NCBI GenBank assembly: GCA_963377175.1
Contig: CAUJNA010003817.1
Location: 1 to 64,000, forward strand
Reading direction: 5' to 3'
From: Effrenium voratum
Lineage: Eukaryota > Sar > Dinophyceae > Suessiales > Symbiodiniaceae
DNA length: 64,000 nucleotides
Positions 39,499 to 51,942 of the stretch are shown here, in pieces. The position numbers and the translations under genes are program-made. The notes under the pieces were generated by a model. The model had not been told where the DNA came from. It ran no database searches and saw only the letters and a program-made list of their open reading frames with translations. Positions within the stretch are counted from its first letter, which is position 1, and every line of letters begins with the position of its first letter.

Positions 39499-42006
39499 TC
39501 AAAGCTTGTCCAGGTAGTCACCCAGAACTGGCATCTGGACCTTCAAATCCTTGCGCTTGCGGATGCTTAGGACCAGCTCCTCCATCTTGCTGCCCTTCTC
39601 CAGGCAGTTGCCAGGCAGACTCTCCCAGTGGTCGAAGACGCACTGGGGGAAGGCCTGGCCGCTGGTAGCTTGCCGCAAAGAGGCCACGAAGCCAAAGGAC
39701 TCCGCCACCGGCAGATGCGCCTTGACCTGAACCATCGGCGTGCCCTCGCGCTGGTTCTCCTCGAAGACGCATCCTCTGCGCAGGTTCAGGCAGCTGTAGA
39801 CTCCGCTCAGGGCATCTTTGGGGCATGAGATCTCCACCAAGAAGACCGGCTCCTGCAGGGTCGGCTTGGCTGTGAGCTCGGAGGCAAAGCAGCAGCGCCG
39901 CAAGGCCGGCGAGATCTGACCGGCGCCCCGGTGCACCTTGTCCGGATGCAGCATCACCTCTGTGAGGTTAAAGCGCACGGACCGCAGGTTCTCCTCGCAC
40001 AAGACGCCCTCCTTGCTGGTCCACTGGAAGGCGCTCGTCACCGAGTCCCGGATGTCGTTCAGGTACTGGGCTCCCACGGTGCAGTCCACCACCATGTTGG
40101 GCCCGTCCCCTTCGGGCCCATAGCACCAGATCTTGCTTTGGGCCTGCTGCTTGTCCCAGCCGAACTTCTCGGTCAGAATCTTGGCGCCGGCTTTTGGGTC
40201 CACCTTGGGGCCCAAAGTGCCATCTTCCAAAGCCTGCGCCAGCTCTTCCTGCAGCGGCTCTGCTGTGAAGTACAACCTGTTGTGCTTGTTCGCCGACTTG
40301 GCCAAGCAGGTCTGGCTGGACTGCTGCGTCACCGTCTCACGGTAAGACACCACCGGGTCGGACACGGTGAAGTCGCACTGTGCGAATTCCTCCCTCAGGT
40401 CCTTCAGACAGATCTCCACATGCAACTCGCCGCAGCCGGCGATGACGTGCTCGCCGCTCTCCTCAGTGCTGCAGACCACCAACTGGTCAGACTTCGAGAG
40501 CTTCTTCAGACCCTCCACCAGCTTGGGCAAGTCCTTGCCGTCCTTCGGCTTCACTGCCACCTTCACCACTGGCGAGACGCTGTACTTCATGTCCGTGAAG
40601 TTGTGGGCATCCTCCAAGGTGGTGATGGTGCCGGACTTGAGTATGTACTGGTCCACGCCCACCAATGCCACTGTGTTACCGCAAGGCACGTCCTGGATGG
40701 GTTCCGTCCCACGGCCCATCATCAGCACGGTGCGTTGGATGGCCTTCACGTGGAGGTCATCCTTGGTGCCAGGCCGGTAGTGGGGGCCCTGGATGCGCAC
40801 CCTCTGCCCGGTGCTGACCGTCCCTGAAAAGACTCGGCCGAAGGCGTAGAAGCGGCTCCTGTCCGGGGCTGGCACCATCTTGGAGATGTACATCATCAGA
40901 GGCCCTGCAGGGTCGCAGGAGCGAATGGCCAAGGCCGCCTGGTCGTCCATGGGCCCGTCGTACAAGTTCTCCACTCGGTAGCGCTGTGCCACCTTGGGCG
41001 AAGGCAGCTTGGTGACCACCATGGAGAGCAGTGACTCCCCGCAGCTGAGCCAGTTCTGCATGACGTGCTTCATGAGCGCCTTCCCTGTGAGCTCCCGGTC
41101 CTCGCCCTTCAAGACGATGCCAAGGCGATCCATCATCTTCTCATACTTCGAATCCTTCTCCATGATGGCCTGGATCAACTGGCAAATGGGCGTCATGATG
41201 TACTGGCAGAAGCCCCGTTGCAACGGCTCCGCACAATCCTCTGGCTGCTGCTGGTTGGTCCAAACCTTGCGCTTGGCATGGAAGAACCAGTCACCCCAGA
41301 GCTTGTCCATCATCCGCGCCTTCTCTACACCCGCCTTGGCTGCCAAAAGCCCCGCGAAGTGCTCCAAGGTGAAGCCCCAGCCATGCAAACCGCTGCCGAA
41401 TGCCACGTTCCCGGCCTCCGGGCGCACCTGCAAGTCGCCCATGGAGGCGTCGTTGTAGGTGGCAATGATGACGTTCACATTCTCTACAGCATTCCGGAAG
41501 CGCAGGTACATGTCCTCCGGTTCCATCTGCATCTCCAAGATGCAGCGATCAACCTTGTTCACAAAGAGGCAAGGCTTGACCCTCTCCTGCAAGGCTTGCC
41601 TTAGCACTGTCTCGGTCTGCACCGCACAGCCCTCGATGCAGTCCACCACCACTACAGCGCCGTCGGTGATGCGCAAGGCAGCAGTGACCTCGGAGGAGAA
41701 GTCCACGTGGCCCGGGGAGTCGATGAGGTTCACCAGGTATGGCACAGCTCCGTCGCCCGCATCATAGTCGAAAGGCAGGGTGACCCCCGTGCTCTTGATG
41801 GTCACGCCACGCTCCTCCTCATCCTTGCGGCCGTGTGTGAATCGCCTCTCGCCGGCTGCCTTGGCACTGATGATGCCGGCCCGGGAGACCAGGGAGTCCG
41901 CCAGCGTGGTCTTGCCGTGGTCCACGTGGGCGATGATGCTCAGAGACCGGATCCTCTCCGTGTTGTCCATGACGCCTCTCACCTGCTCAACGGTGAAGGG
42001 CGGCAT
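39499..42006 (-). CDS. EEF2: Eukaryotic translation elongation factor 2
   Basis: An 835-aa intact GTPase that moves tRNA and mRNA through the ribosome in the cytosol. G motifs are clear: AHVDHGKT near residue 27, DSPGH and NKVD. The EF2 C-terminal domains align along the whole length, and the diphthamide site reads VHRGAGQ with His692. The frame is open upstream to 42,063, but only from a TTG. The ATG at 42,006 gives [15 protein letters not shown], matching the usual EF2 N-terminus. There is no intron in 2.5 kb, which is usual for highly expressed dinoflagellate genes. The GC content is higher than that of the surroundings. Some positions that are nearly invariant elsewhere differ (for example [10 protein letters not shown]), so it may be one member of a gene family. 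Confidence 0.93.
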   Translation of the reverse strand: MPPFTVEQVRGVMDNTERIRSLSIIAHVDHGKTTLADSLVSRAGIISAKAAGERRFTHGRKDEEERGVTIKSTGVTLPFDYDAGDGAVPYLVNLIDSPGHVDFSSEVTAALRITDGAVVVVDCIEGCAVQTETVLRQALQERVKPCLFVNKVDRCILEMQMEPEDMYLRFRNAVENVNVIIATYNDASMGDLQVRPEAGNVAFGSGLHGWGFTLEHFAGLLAAKAGVEKARMMDKLWGDWFFHAKRKVWTNQQQPEDCAEPLQRGFCQYIMTPICQLIQAIMEKDSKYEKMMDRLGIVLKGEDRELTGKALMKHVMQNWLSCGESLLSMVVTKLPSPKVAQRYRVENLYDGPMDDQAALAIRSCDPAGPLMMYISKMVPAPDRSRFYAFGRVFSGTVSTGQRVRIQGPHYRPGTKDDLHVKAIQRTVLMMGRGTEPIQDVPCGNTVALVGVDQYILKSGTITTLEDAHNFTDMKYSVSPVVKVAVKPKDGKDLPKLVEGLKKLSKSDQLVVCSTEESGEHVIAGCGELHVEICLKDLREEFAQCDFTVSDPVVSYRETVTQQSSQTCLAKSANKHNRLYFTAEPLQEELAQALEDGTLGPKVDPKAGAKILTEKFGWDKQQAQSKIWCYGPEGDGPNMVVDCTVGAQYLNDIRDSVTSAFQWTSKEGVLCEENLRSVRFNLTEVMLHPDKVHRGAGQISPALRRCCFASELTAKPTLQEPVFLVEISCPKDALSGVYSCLNLRRGCVFEENQREGTPMVQVKAHLPVAESFGFVASLRQATSGQAFPQCVFDHWESLPGNCLEKGSKMEELVLSIRKRKDLKVQMPVLGDYLDKL

Positions 42007-42145
42007 GGCCAGAGAGACAGCGGGTTCGCCGTGGGTCTGCGGGGCTTTGATCCTCTGAATCAATCCGAGCTTGGCTTCCGACTTTATGAAGTGACGCTTG
42101 CTGAATACATTTCAAGCTGCCACCAACCAATTCGAACGTGGAACT

Positions 42146-42175
42146 CTGCAGGCAAAGACATAAGAAGAACTGTAC
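42146..42175 (-). promoter_or_regulatory. Possible trans-splice acceptor before eEF2
   Basis: On the minus strand a pyrimidine-rich run ends in TTTGCCTGCAG, with AG at 42,147-42,146, about 140 nt upstream of the eEF2 ATG. Dinoflagellate mRNAs receive a spliced leader at such sites. A tiny upstream ATG frame lies between the site and the gene. This is inferred from position only. Confidence 0.4.
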
Positions 42176-43198
42176 CCCTGCCAAGATAGTATCTGCCGCC
42201 ACACTGCTAGATAACGCACAAATGTCAAACGCGAGCTTCCTCAGAACTATTCAGCAGTCACTGACTTTGCGTTCTCCCCAATTCTCGCACCAGGCAGGCT
42301 CCTGCAGCCTTTCAAAGATGTGAAAGGGCGCCACCAGCTTCACAGTCCTGACTGCATCACTGTTCCTGGGGAGCCCGACGTATCCGCGCAAAGCTGCGGG
42401 TACTTCTTGCAGTTTGGTTCCTTGCAATGTGAGATCCACAAGCAAAGCTCGCAAAGGAGGAGGGGTTCTGACTGCTTGGGGCGTGAAAATGGGCATAGGT
42501 CCGAATGAAAGGACCAATAGATTCAACGAACTGGCCTGTGCGCATAAAAGCATCAACAGTGACAAAGAGAGATGTAGGACACATCCAAGGCTATCCAAGC
42601 ATGTCTTGTTTGCGCTTGATCAACTCCATCCTCTCGAATCCTCCAAAGCCCCTCTTCAACCAGTATGTGGTTCTTCATTATCATGATCACGATATTAACC
42701 AGCCCATGCCCCGTGCAATGATCACACCAAAAGCAGCAACACCGGGCAATGTTGAGGATCCCCCAAAAGTACGAGACAAGCAACCACAAACTGATAGATG
42801 AAAGGAACATCCATCCTCGCTGCTAGCAGCATGTGGGACCTTTGGCGAACATTATTTACTTGGGAATTTACACAAGCTTCAACTGATTTCCGGGCGCTCC
42901 AACCATCCAGAATTTCGATGTATATAAATAAAGAGAGTATCGCATTCACTGGGTGTGTGTCTTTGGATTTTGTACCCATTTTGGGTCTGCCACCCATTTT
43001 GTCCTTGCGAAGGCAAGACCAACCCAACCATCCGAGACCACTGGGTTTGCCGGAAAATAGATGGATTCCCACCACAATCCGACCGGCTGTGTCAAAATCC
43101 AAACTCGGCACCCATTTTTATGCTGGGGACCTCTCGCTCAACCTTCTACCCGGGTTCTGTTTGCACGTGGATTCACTTTGCCTCTCCAGACGGTATTT

Positions 43199-43326
43199 GG
43201 CCATGGGTCAAAACTCAAATCGTACCCTCAGTGAACATCCCAATCCAACCACTAAAATTGTTCTAAAATGGGTGGTGAATTCACCTACCAACCAAAATGG
43301 GATACCATTGGTTTTGACCCAAAGGC
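43199..43326 (+). mobile_element. MITE-like element, family A copy 4
   Basis: About 128 bp, closest to copy 2. The ends are ggccatgggtcaaaac and gttttgacccaaaggc. The following 70 bp also match those after copy 2. Confidence 0.65.
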
Positions 43327-44932
43327 ATATTTATTTCTTCTGTTGCAGTAGCCAGCTCCAAAGAAAGTGCATTGGAATGACACCATCGAGATGCCCGTTC
43401 ATTTCCCTCGCTCTCCCATGCCGTGGCTCGAAGCTGCCCAGCGCCGCGGCCAAGAGCAAAGATCCTGTCTCCGGGTGGGCAGTTCGCGCTTTCGGCTCGG
43501 TACCCTTGGGGCATTGAAAGACCCAAAGACAGCGGGGCGTTTTCGCAGCTTGGTGCTGTTTTGTCAACTGCCTTTGAGGTCACCGTCGGTGCTCAGGTTC
43601 TAGTTGGGTGTTCCTTGTGGCTACAATTGGGTTGTAAGGGAGACCGCAAGAGAGAACCGCTGCTGCTTGGAGTGGTTGGTGGCATGGGTGTGTTGTTCCC
43701 TCTTGAGGCTACCCTTGGTGGCTGAACAGGGCAACCTTTCAATAAACCGTCGCCATTTGGAGTGCTCCCCACATTTCAAGACACACCCACATCTAGTTCT
43801 GATGTCAAGATGCCCCAAAACGTGTCCCTGTGCCACGGGCATTGTGCTCATGTGGATCATCATGGCGCCCTAATAAGAACCCTTACGATGGTGGTCAATG
43901 CCTACTCAGGGGCTGATGACCACTGCTGCTAACTCCAAGGGGTGCTTTGATCATGGCACATGTCAGGAAGAAGCTCAGTACCATAAACGTACGGCCAGGC
44001 AACTTGCTGACTTTGAGTTTGCTGTCCACACGCCGATTCTGTCTTCGCAGCCTTCACCGACATGAGAATTCCTGCTTGCCCATCAAAAGGCAAAGAAATG
44101 GTTGCACACGGCAAAATCACATCAGATTGTAGCGCCTGTCCTTTTAATTCCTTTGGGTGGGCGCGCCATACGAAGCATGTTAAGTAGCCGAAACCCCCAC
44201 AACACAATACGCAATCATGCACAAGAGGAGTGGGTGGAGCATTTTCTCTGGTGGGCATCCCAGCACTCATGCTTCTGAGCTCTGCCCCGGTCCTTTGAGA
44301 AGCAGCATGAGTTAATTCCTCAAGAATAGGGCAGTCGAAGCCAACATCTCAAGGATTGATCATGAACTCTGGTCGTGTGCGAAGTTGCCGTAGTCCTCTG
44401 CGAGTTGTATGGTGCTCTCTGAATCCGCCTGACCGGAGGAACGCTTCAATTAACATCCCGGGCATTGGGCATCTCTTCACCCGCGGGACTTCAGTGTTGT
44501 GCGTCTTGAGATCTTAATTTGAAGCTTGAGCCAAACGGACAAGGAATCAGCCAGGAAGCAACCTGATCCAACTAGCCACAGCCGCTGGCTTTCCACTGCA
44601 TCTCTAACCAACAAATCCAGTGACCCCTGCCTTTCGCTTTTTCTCGCATTCCAACTCATGGCTGGTATCTCCATGACAAGAGCGGCAGTCTTTGGCCGAT
44701 CCGGTGATCGTATGCTGGCTCAGCAACCTGCCAAAGTGGCTGTCCAGCCGAGTCTTATGACGCATGCGCTTGCTTGGAGGCCACAGTGAAAATCCGTTCA
44801 ACTAAGAAAAGGCGGCTGTGTTTGGAACTCCGCCCAAAAGAGCGAGCTGCCCCACTCCATGATCTTTGTCAGCGTCTTGCTTGGGCATATCAAATAGTTG
44901 CATTCGCCCAGCAACTCAGAGCCAAGGGTTCC

Positions 44933-45033
44933 CATCTATGGGTCAAAATTAAACCGCCAGGGGACCGCAGGTTTAGTCCCTGTTTCCATTTACTAGGGTT
45001 CCATTTGGAGTACCTATTGTTGACCCACACCCA
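44933..45033 (+). mobile_element. MITE-like element, family B copy 2
   Basis: About 100 bp. catctatgggtcaaaatt at the left mirrors tgttgacccacacccatc at the right, with the shared attaaaccgcc and tttccattt interior. Confidence 0.55.
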
Positions 45034-45439
45034 TCTCATGCTATAGCTTCCTAGAGTACCATGCAGGTCCACATGACTTCCACATTCATGTCTGTTCCCA
45101 ACCATGGCTTGCCGCCTGTGATTGCGATGGCGTCCGCCAAACCACAGCAGTAAATGGGTTACGTGACCTCAAGATTCTATACCCATGTCAATAGATATGT
45201 GTGAATTCTGCCGCGATTCTCTCTTCGGGGTTTGGGTGGGGTCTGTCGTTTGAGCTCCTTTTCTCTCTCAAAAACCCAAGGCAGGGGGTCGAGTGGAACA
45301 GCTCCCTACCCAGCCTTCACAGGAGCGGCTCCCGCAGCTGATCCAATCGGCTCCTCGGCCATGCGCGACTGAACTTCAACGAGTTCCCTTGGTGTCGCAA
45401 AAGTCTGCCAGCCATCCCGGCGTGCCCAGGGCCCTGTTT

Positions 45440-45546
45440 GGCCATGGCTCAAAATCGCGTACACCCAGTGAACATGCAAATCCCCCACTAAAATAGACTA
45501 AAATGGGTGGTCCCCAAAATGGTACCATTGGTTTTGACCCACAGCC
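45440..45546 (+). mobile_element. MITE-like element, family A copy 5
   Basis: About 107 bp, ends ggccatggctcaaaa and gttttgacccacagcc, with the compact form of the interior as in copy 1. Confidence 0.65.
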
Positions 45547-47894
45547 TTCTGACGAAACCCAAGCGTGGGAGCAGGGGGCAGCTTCAAGATTGGCTCGGGC
45601 AAATGACCCAAGTCTGGAAAACTCGTCAGGTTCAATGAAGAAAAATCTGCAAGCATCTAGAGTTCGCATCAGGGCACTTGGGACTTACAAGTGGAAGGCC
45701 TACGCAATCGTTCTTCATTCCCCTAAAACAATTGAATAATTTATTCCTGTGGCCGCAGGAAGCCATTGGAGAAATACATCGCCGGATTTGTTTTGAGCCC
45801 AACTCCTTCCCGAAGATCAATTCCTTCACTAAGATCCATATCGCTTTGTCGAGCTGAACCTTTTTGAGGGCTTGCCAGCAAGGACATCGTTGGTCTCTCA
45901 CTCGGAACTCAGCAAAGTGCGTGTATGCGTGTTCATGCGCATGCGCTTGAGTGCATCTCACTTGTGGCACCCCTACAAACTGGTGTTTCCTGATTAAGAC
46001 CATCAACTTCGTTTTAATTTCGAAAAAGAAATGACCATCATAATAACAAGAAACACACACATGTGGGTGATACTAATTCAACAACCTGAACTGAAGGACC
46101 CGGCCCAAGAAAAGAACCTTCGTCATGCGTGGACTTCGCAATGTCCATCGCCCGGGAACAAGCCCACCACAACACTGAAGCGTCGTGGTGACCAGGGCTG
46201 TGGCTGGTTGAACCTGCGACTGGAATGACTGCGACCATGCAGTGACAGCGTGCAACAGTGCGAGCAATCAACTACACCAAATAACATCTGTTGGGCAAAC
46301 CATGGCAAACCACAAGGGAACGTTCACCAGCCCGGACTTTTGTTTGGAAACCACCAGGGATTTCAACATGAGAACAAAACCAAGAAACCAATTGGCATCG
46401 GGGTGTCGCGGCTCTTCGCTGCATCGGTCAGAGCCCGCAGGGGTGGCAGTTCGAGCCCACTTAAAATGAGCACATATCCTGGAAGCGCAAGGCCCGCCCT
46501 ATGCCCCCCCCACAAAAAAAACAACTCCAATACTAAGGCATTAGTAAGGGGACCCTGCGCGGGGGTAGGGCTACCATTTCTACCCCGGTGTTCTCGACTT
46601 CCATCAGCCGGGAGACCCTGGAGATACATGGCATGCCCTCCACACAGAACAACGCTATTGGTGGCGAAATCGAAGCGAAACATCGGTGCACGCCCGACCA
46701 CGCGCAATCGCTTGTAGGCAAATGACTGAATGCGAGTCAACAGGGCGAGTTGAAACTCAGAACTCACCCTAAAACTGCGTGAAACTGGGGTCTCACAAGT
46801 TTGAAACCCGTTTATATAAGGCGACCTTTGAAAACATCGGGGTGCCACACCAAAAAACCCGCAAAGACCAAACCGTTTTGAACATCCAGCGCCTGCCGGA
46901 CCGGGATCTGCGACGCACGGGGCTCAAGGCACTGTGCTCCTGGCGAAGCGTCGAGACGGGTGCTGCGCCCATGGAACCGACCAAAAGGTCTGCAGGAAAA
47001 TTGGATCCCAGCCCCCCAGTAGGGTTTCATTGACTGGAGGGAGGATGCCCTTCTGGGGTGGATGTTGAAGGGAACATTGCCTCATTCATTTCCTGGGGAG
47101 GGAGGATGCCAAAAAATGGGGCGAACTGCCAAATGTGGTTTTCGCTCAGTCTTGCGTGCCCCGGAAACTGGCTGGCAGGTGTATCTAAGTTGGTAGGCTG
47201 AGGTGGGCAAGTGTGTGGGTGGATGCGCGAGATGGTGGGTGGGAAACTGTGAATGTATAAGGTGCATCTGTGCATGCGCATGCTTGCGTGCATTCCTGTT
47301 GACTGGTGCAGGCTGGCGCATGTCGCTGCTAGCTTCTAATTTGTCCAAGTTTGTCTGGATTGCACCTTGGTGCGCATTGTGTGTATGTGTCTGTGCATGT
47401 GTTCGTGTATGTGCTTTTCCCTGTGCCTGTGTCTGGGTGGGTGATGGCAAACCTGGCATGGCGAACTTCAAGCTTGATTTAGTTGCCCTGTCACAATCAC
47501 ATACACCCCAGGACTGCGGCCGACAGTGCATGGCTAACCAAAGGCCCTGGAGAAGCTCAAGGGTCTAATCGAGTGAGAGCCTCAAAAGCGCCCGAATGTC
47601 TCTCTTCACCGGGATTTTGGCTCAACCCCCCCAAACCAATTGAACACTTGCAACAAAACCAGCCAACACACCAACCGATTTTTGCCCAGAGCCCGAAACC
47701 CTGCGACCGCAAAGTCTCTAACCACTCCTCAGGCTCTTCCCGCGGGCTGCTGATCTTCCACATGGCCCACAAGCCTCAGAAACATTAACACAGCAACTTG
47801 ACTCATGATACGGCCAATCGAAGAAACTGCCAGGAACAAGTCGCGCGCTCTGGACATGGCTGTGTTCTGCGTAAGTATATAGCTGACCATTAAA

Positions 47895-47955
47895 ATATAT
47901 ATACATATGTATGTATATATATATATATATATATATATCTATATATATATATATG
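47895..47955. repeat. (AT)n microsatellite
   Basis: A near-pure TA/AT dinucleotide tract with a few interruptions. Confidence 0.85.
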
Positions 47956-48324
47956 TATTTGTGTTGTGTACATGTTGTACATATATATGAGGGTTGTCCA
48001 ATATTCCTTGCTCCAAAAAATCGCCTGCCGCCTCGCCCTTCCGCGATGCAGGTAAAACCATACGTTCTGATACGTGTCTGAACATAAGTAAGTTTCCTAC
48101 AAGTAAAAGCAAAGCAAGCCAAGAGGAAGCGCTAGTGCAGAAAGCAAGAAGTAGACTAGGATTGGAGCGAGGATAGGACGAAGAGCAGAACGAGCAAAAG
48201 GACGGAGGAGGACAAGCAAACGTAGGAAACGGAGCAGCAGAACACCGGAGAAAGAAAAGGAAGGAGGAACGCGGCAACAAGCGACAACCTACGCTACGTA
48301 AAGAACCTGGCCAGCGGGGCTTGA

Positions 48325-49222
48325 AAATCGCAACTTTCAAGTACGAAAGTAGCGCGTGAAGTCCACTTTCGAAAATCGCAACTTTTCAGTACGAAAGTAG
48401 AACGCGAAGTCAACTTTCGCAGCTGGGTCTCCAAAATCGCAATTTTTAACCAGGCCCCCCCGATGGCCGGTAATTGGCGTCCCGGGTGAAGTGCCGGCAA
48501 TTGGCCAGCACTTGCTTAAAAATGGTTTTGTAGTCACATATTTTTTTTGCCATCATCAAAGTGCAGTGAAAAGTCACTTTTGTTGAAACGTCACTTCAGG
48601 ATACTAGATGGGATCCAATTGAGGGGTTGGGCTGGCATGTATGATCATTGCACGTGCAACGCGCGTGGGGGGAGGGGGGGCGACACGCTGGTGACACGCT
48701 CATATCCCAAAAAAGTGACCGTTCAACGTGCATGTGCCGGCAATTGGCCACCCCCCGACACGCCGTGACACGCCGTGACACGCCGTGACACGCCGTGACA
48801 CGCTCCTCAAGAACCCCTCCCAACCTCAAACTTGCCCTCCAAACCTAAAATTTGCTGCTCTCCCCTTTCCCCTGCAACCCCATTCCAAAGGACCCTGAAA
48901 GGTCACTTGTATCATTGCACAAATTGCACTAAGTACAGACGAGTGATACTTGATAGCAAATTGCTTTTGCAGTCACTTAGACAAAAAGTGACATCGTTTT
49001 GCCCAAGATCGATGTGCCGGCAATTGGCCAGCCATTGGGGGGTGCTGGAAGTGAAGAAGTAGTATACGTGAAGCCCACTTCCGCAGCTGGGGCTGGAAAA
49101 AAAACTTGTAAGTACGAAAGTAGTACGTGAAGTCCACTTTAGCTGGGGCTCAAAAATCACAACTTTTAAGTACGAAAGTAGTACGCGAAGTCAACTTTCG
49201 GGGATTGAAAATCGCAACTGTT
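48325..49222. repeat. Dispersed 'aaaatcgcaactttt...tacgaaagta' modules
   Basis: At least five copies of a roughly 48-55-bp module (aaaatcgcaacttt, then gtacgaaagtag, then cgaagtcaactttcg) at about 48,325, 48,374, 49,098, 49,152 and 49,207, plus a fragment at 48,432. They are interleaved with three copies of tgccggcaattggcca (48,492, 48,735, 49,014). No coding potential. Confidence 0.75.
48756..48803. repeat. 10-bp tandem repeat (cgccgtgaca)
   Basis: Four perfect head-to-tail units at 48,761-48,800 with partial units on both sides. Confidence 0.85.
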
Positions 49223-49328
49223 AAGTGCAGATATAGATGGAGAGATAGATAGATCGATAGATAGATAGATAGAAAGAGACAGAGAAAGAGATAGAGAGAT
49301 ACACAGATAGAAAGAAAGAGAGATAGAG

Positions 49329-49359
<31 letters not shown>

Positions 49360-49404
49360 AAGAGAGATAGAGAGATTGATAGAGAGATTGATAGAGAGAT
49401 ACAC

Positions 49405-49451
<47 letters not shown>

Positions 49452-49992
49452 GAGAGAGAGCGAGATAGATACATAGATAGAAAGAGAGATAGAGAGATAG
49501 ATAAAAAGATAGGTAGATGGATAGAGAAATACATAGATAGATAGATAGATCGATAGGTAGATAGATAGATAGATAGAGAGGTAGATAGATAGATGGATAG
49601 ATAGGTACAGAGAGAGATGGAGAGGTAGATAGAGAGATAGAAAGAAATGTAGATAGAAATATAGATAGATAGATAGATAGATAGATAGATGGATAGATAG
49701 ATAGATAGAGAGATGGATAAATACACAAGATAGACAGATAGGTAGAGAAGATAGATAGAGAGATAGAGAGATAGATAAGCAGATAGATAGATAACACGAG
49801 AGATAGATAGATAGGTAGTTAGGTAGATAGATGGGACAAGCAAACAAAAGAAAGAAAGAAAAGACAGATAGAAAGAAGGAAAGAAGGGAGGAAGGAAAGA
49901 AAGGAAGGAAGAATGACGGAGAAAACAGAAACAATGAAAAGGAAGAAGAAGAGAAAAGGAGTCAAGAAAAGAAAGAGAAAGAGAACTATAGT
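49223..49992. repeat. Long GATA microsatellite grading into GA-rich DNA
   Basis: About 600 bp of (GATA)n with GAGA interruptions, followed from about 49,845 by purine-rich AAAG/AAGG sequence. Confidence 0.9.
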
Positions 49993-51942
49993 TTATATAT
50001 TTTTGAAACTTCCGCCCACCGGCTTCGCAGGCTCTACTGGTATAACATTACATCGAGATGACCAACCTCGACGGTGTTCCAGCCATGAAACTAATCAACG
50101 CCACCGTGCCGGCATCAACTCCACTTTCTGACGCGGCCGATCAGGAGTCATTAATCAAGTTCCCCACCAAACATTGCACCATGTGAGGGGGTGACGACTC
50201 TTTGAACGGCCACGTTTGCTCCCTCCCAAATAGAAACTATACAAACCAGTGGAGATGTTTGTGCTCGATCAATCCAAGAGGCTTTGCCCATTCCCACCCA
50301 CCCCCTGGCAAAGTGATTGGAGCATATTATGGCACTGACCTGTCCGCTGTAGGGGTATACACCCCGTTCGCCCTTGGGGTTAGCCGGGTTTGAGGGGAGT
50401 GGAACCCCTCAATCCAAAGCAGGGCGCCTCCTGGAGGATTTCCGAGATCCAGGCTGACGCCGGAGGACAAAGAGACTCCCAGCAACACCGTCCTGGCGGC
50501 ATGCGACATGCGATGGTCCAAGTAGCCCAAGCAATACAAGAGCAGGTTGTGTGAGAGTCTGCCGCGCTCCCAAAAAAGACACCACAGGGTTGGCATGATA
50601 GCGCCGTTAAAACGGTGCATGTGACACCCAACAAGAACAGTCCAACTGTGTCGGCCATTGATCATTGGTCCAAGGCAAAACTGTCAACGTGCTCGCATCA
50701 CTTGCACAAACATTTGCTGCAACACTCCTAGACTTCCTTCCCAAGGGAGGCCAACTTCACATGGAGAGAACTCTGTGCACAGCCAAAGCGGTCCCACAGT
50801 AAGTCTGCCACAGCACCTTGGTTGAGAAGCACTAAAGGGAAGGACGCGGAACTCTGCCCAGTTGGTGAACAAAGATCCGCACCAATCAAGCAAGTCGAAG
50901 ATTACTACACCCATCTGTCAATGGATGTCAATGGCCGTGCCGGTGACTCCTCAAACCCATTGGCTACGACCACATGGTGCATGGGAGACAAGGGACATGG
51001 ATCCGACTGGCGCTTCCTGAGCTGCCGACGGGCATGCTGGGAAAGTGGTGCACCAGAATCAAGCTCAGCAGCACCGAGCATTCGAATACCTTCCAAAAGA
51101 AACAAGAAGCGGATCTTCTCTTAAAGGCATAAGGATGAAATGAACGCAGGCAGGAACCTCAACAATTATTCATTGTTAGGAGGCAGTAGCAGCAAATGAT
51201 TCGTGCTACGTCGTGAGGCTTATCACCACACTCGCTGCTATGCTCAGACATAATTCTGGTACCGTGTTCATGGCCATTGTTTTGACTGCCCCGTCTCCCC
51301 TTGTCCACCGCCTTCTCCTCATGTGATACAAGCCCAACGTGATCCCAACATGGTGCCCTTTGTTTTAGCATCGAAGCCAGTCAGAAAGGCCCGGATTTGG
51401 GGCATTCCCCCGCGCCAATTGCGCACCGCACAAAGCATGCCCGAGAAGAGCAGGATGTGCGCCAAGGGGTAGAGCCGTTGAAAGTAGCTGACCTCGAGTC
51501 AGAGACACGGGGTCCCGAAGCGTCCCTTTCAACGATCGAAGGAAACTCACCTCACATGGGCCCAAAAAGGTGATGTCTAAAACCACAAAGAAAGGAACTT
51601 TGGGCCCCTGCACAAAGCGAGACCTGGTCACAACTCTGAAAATGCTGCTCTAGTGCTCCCCAGCCCTGAAGGTTTCAGGCGGTGAAGTGTTTCTTGTTTG
51701 TCTTGTCTTGCCTAGCCCTGGCATTCGCCCAGCCCTGGCACCCCGGGTCCCTGGGTCCCTCCCACTGAAACTCGGCTTGGCCTGGCGCATGAGGCCCTGA
51801 GCCAGACCGTGCACCGCCCTGCGCGAAACCGCGAACGGGGGCACTGACGCCACAGGGGTTGATCAAAAGGTCCTGCACATGATGGGCGAAATCCAGTTCG
51901 CACAACTCAGAAACCATGGGGCAAATAATTGTATGTTGGTAT

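Larger units (their letters stand above)
42176..51942. other. Gene-free, repeat-rich host DNA
   Basis: No gene is recognised. Contents are family A elements at 43,199 and 45,440, a family B element at 44,933, an (AT)n tract around 47,895-47,955, GT/TG-rich DNA at 47,200-47,440, the modular repeat zone at 48,325-49,222 and the GATA tract at 49,223-49,830. Long frames over the GATA tract that read as Ser-Ile-Tyr-Leu repeats are artefacts of the microsatellite. Confidence 0.6.

Noticed and set aside
39931..40827. A 298-codon plus-strand open frame
   Set aside because: It is a shadow of the eEF2 gene on the opposite strand, produced by its GC-rich codon use.
47613..47628. attttggctcaa resembles the 3' half of the dinoflagellate spliced leader
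   Set aside because: Only 12 bases match, the 5' half and a donor site are absent, and such a match is expected by chance in 64 kb with related repeats.
49150..49934. Long minus-strand frames of 215-237 codons reading as Ser-Ile-Tyr-Leu repeats
   Set aside because: They are translations of the GATA microsatellite in three frames at once; no gene signal outside the repeat.
50327..50665. A 112-codon minus-strand frame with protein-like composition
   Set aside because: No family, no start or splice context, and an overlapping frame is open too; too weak to call an exon.
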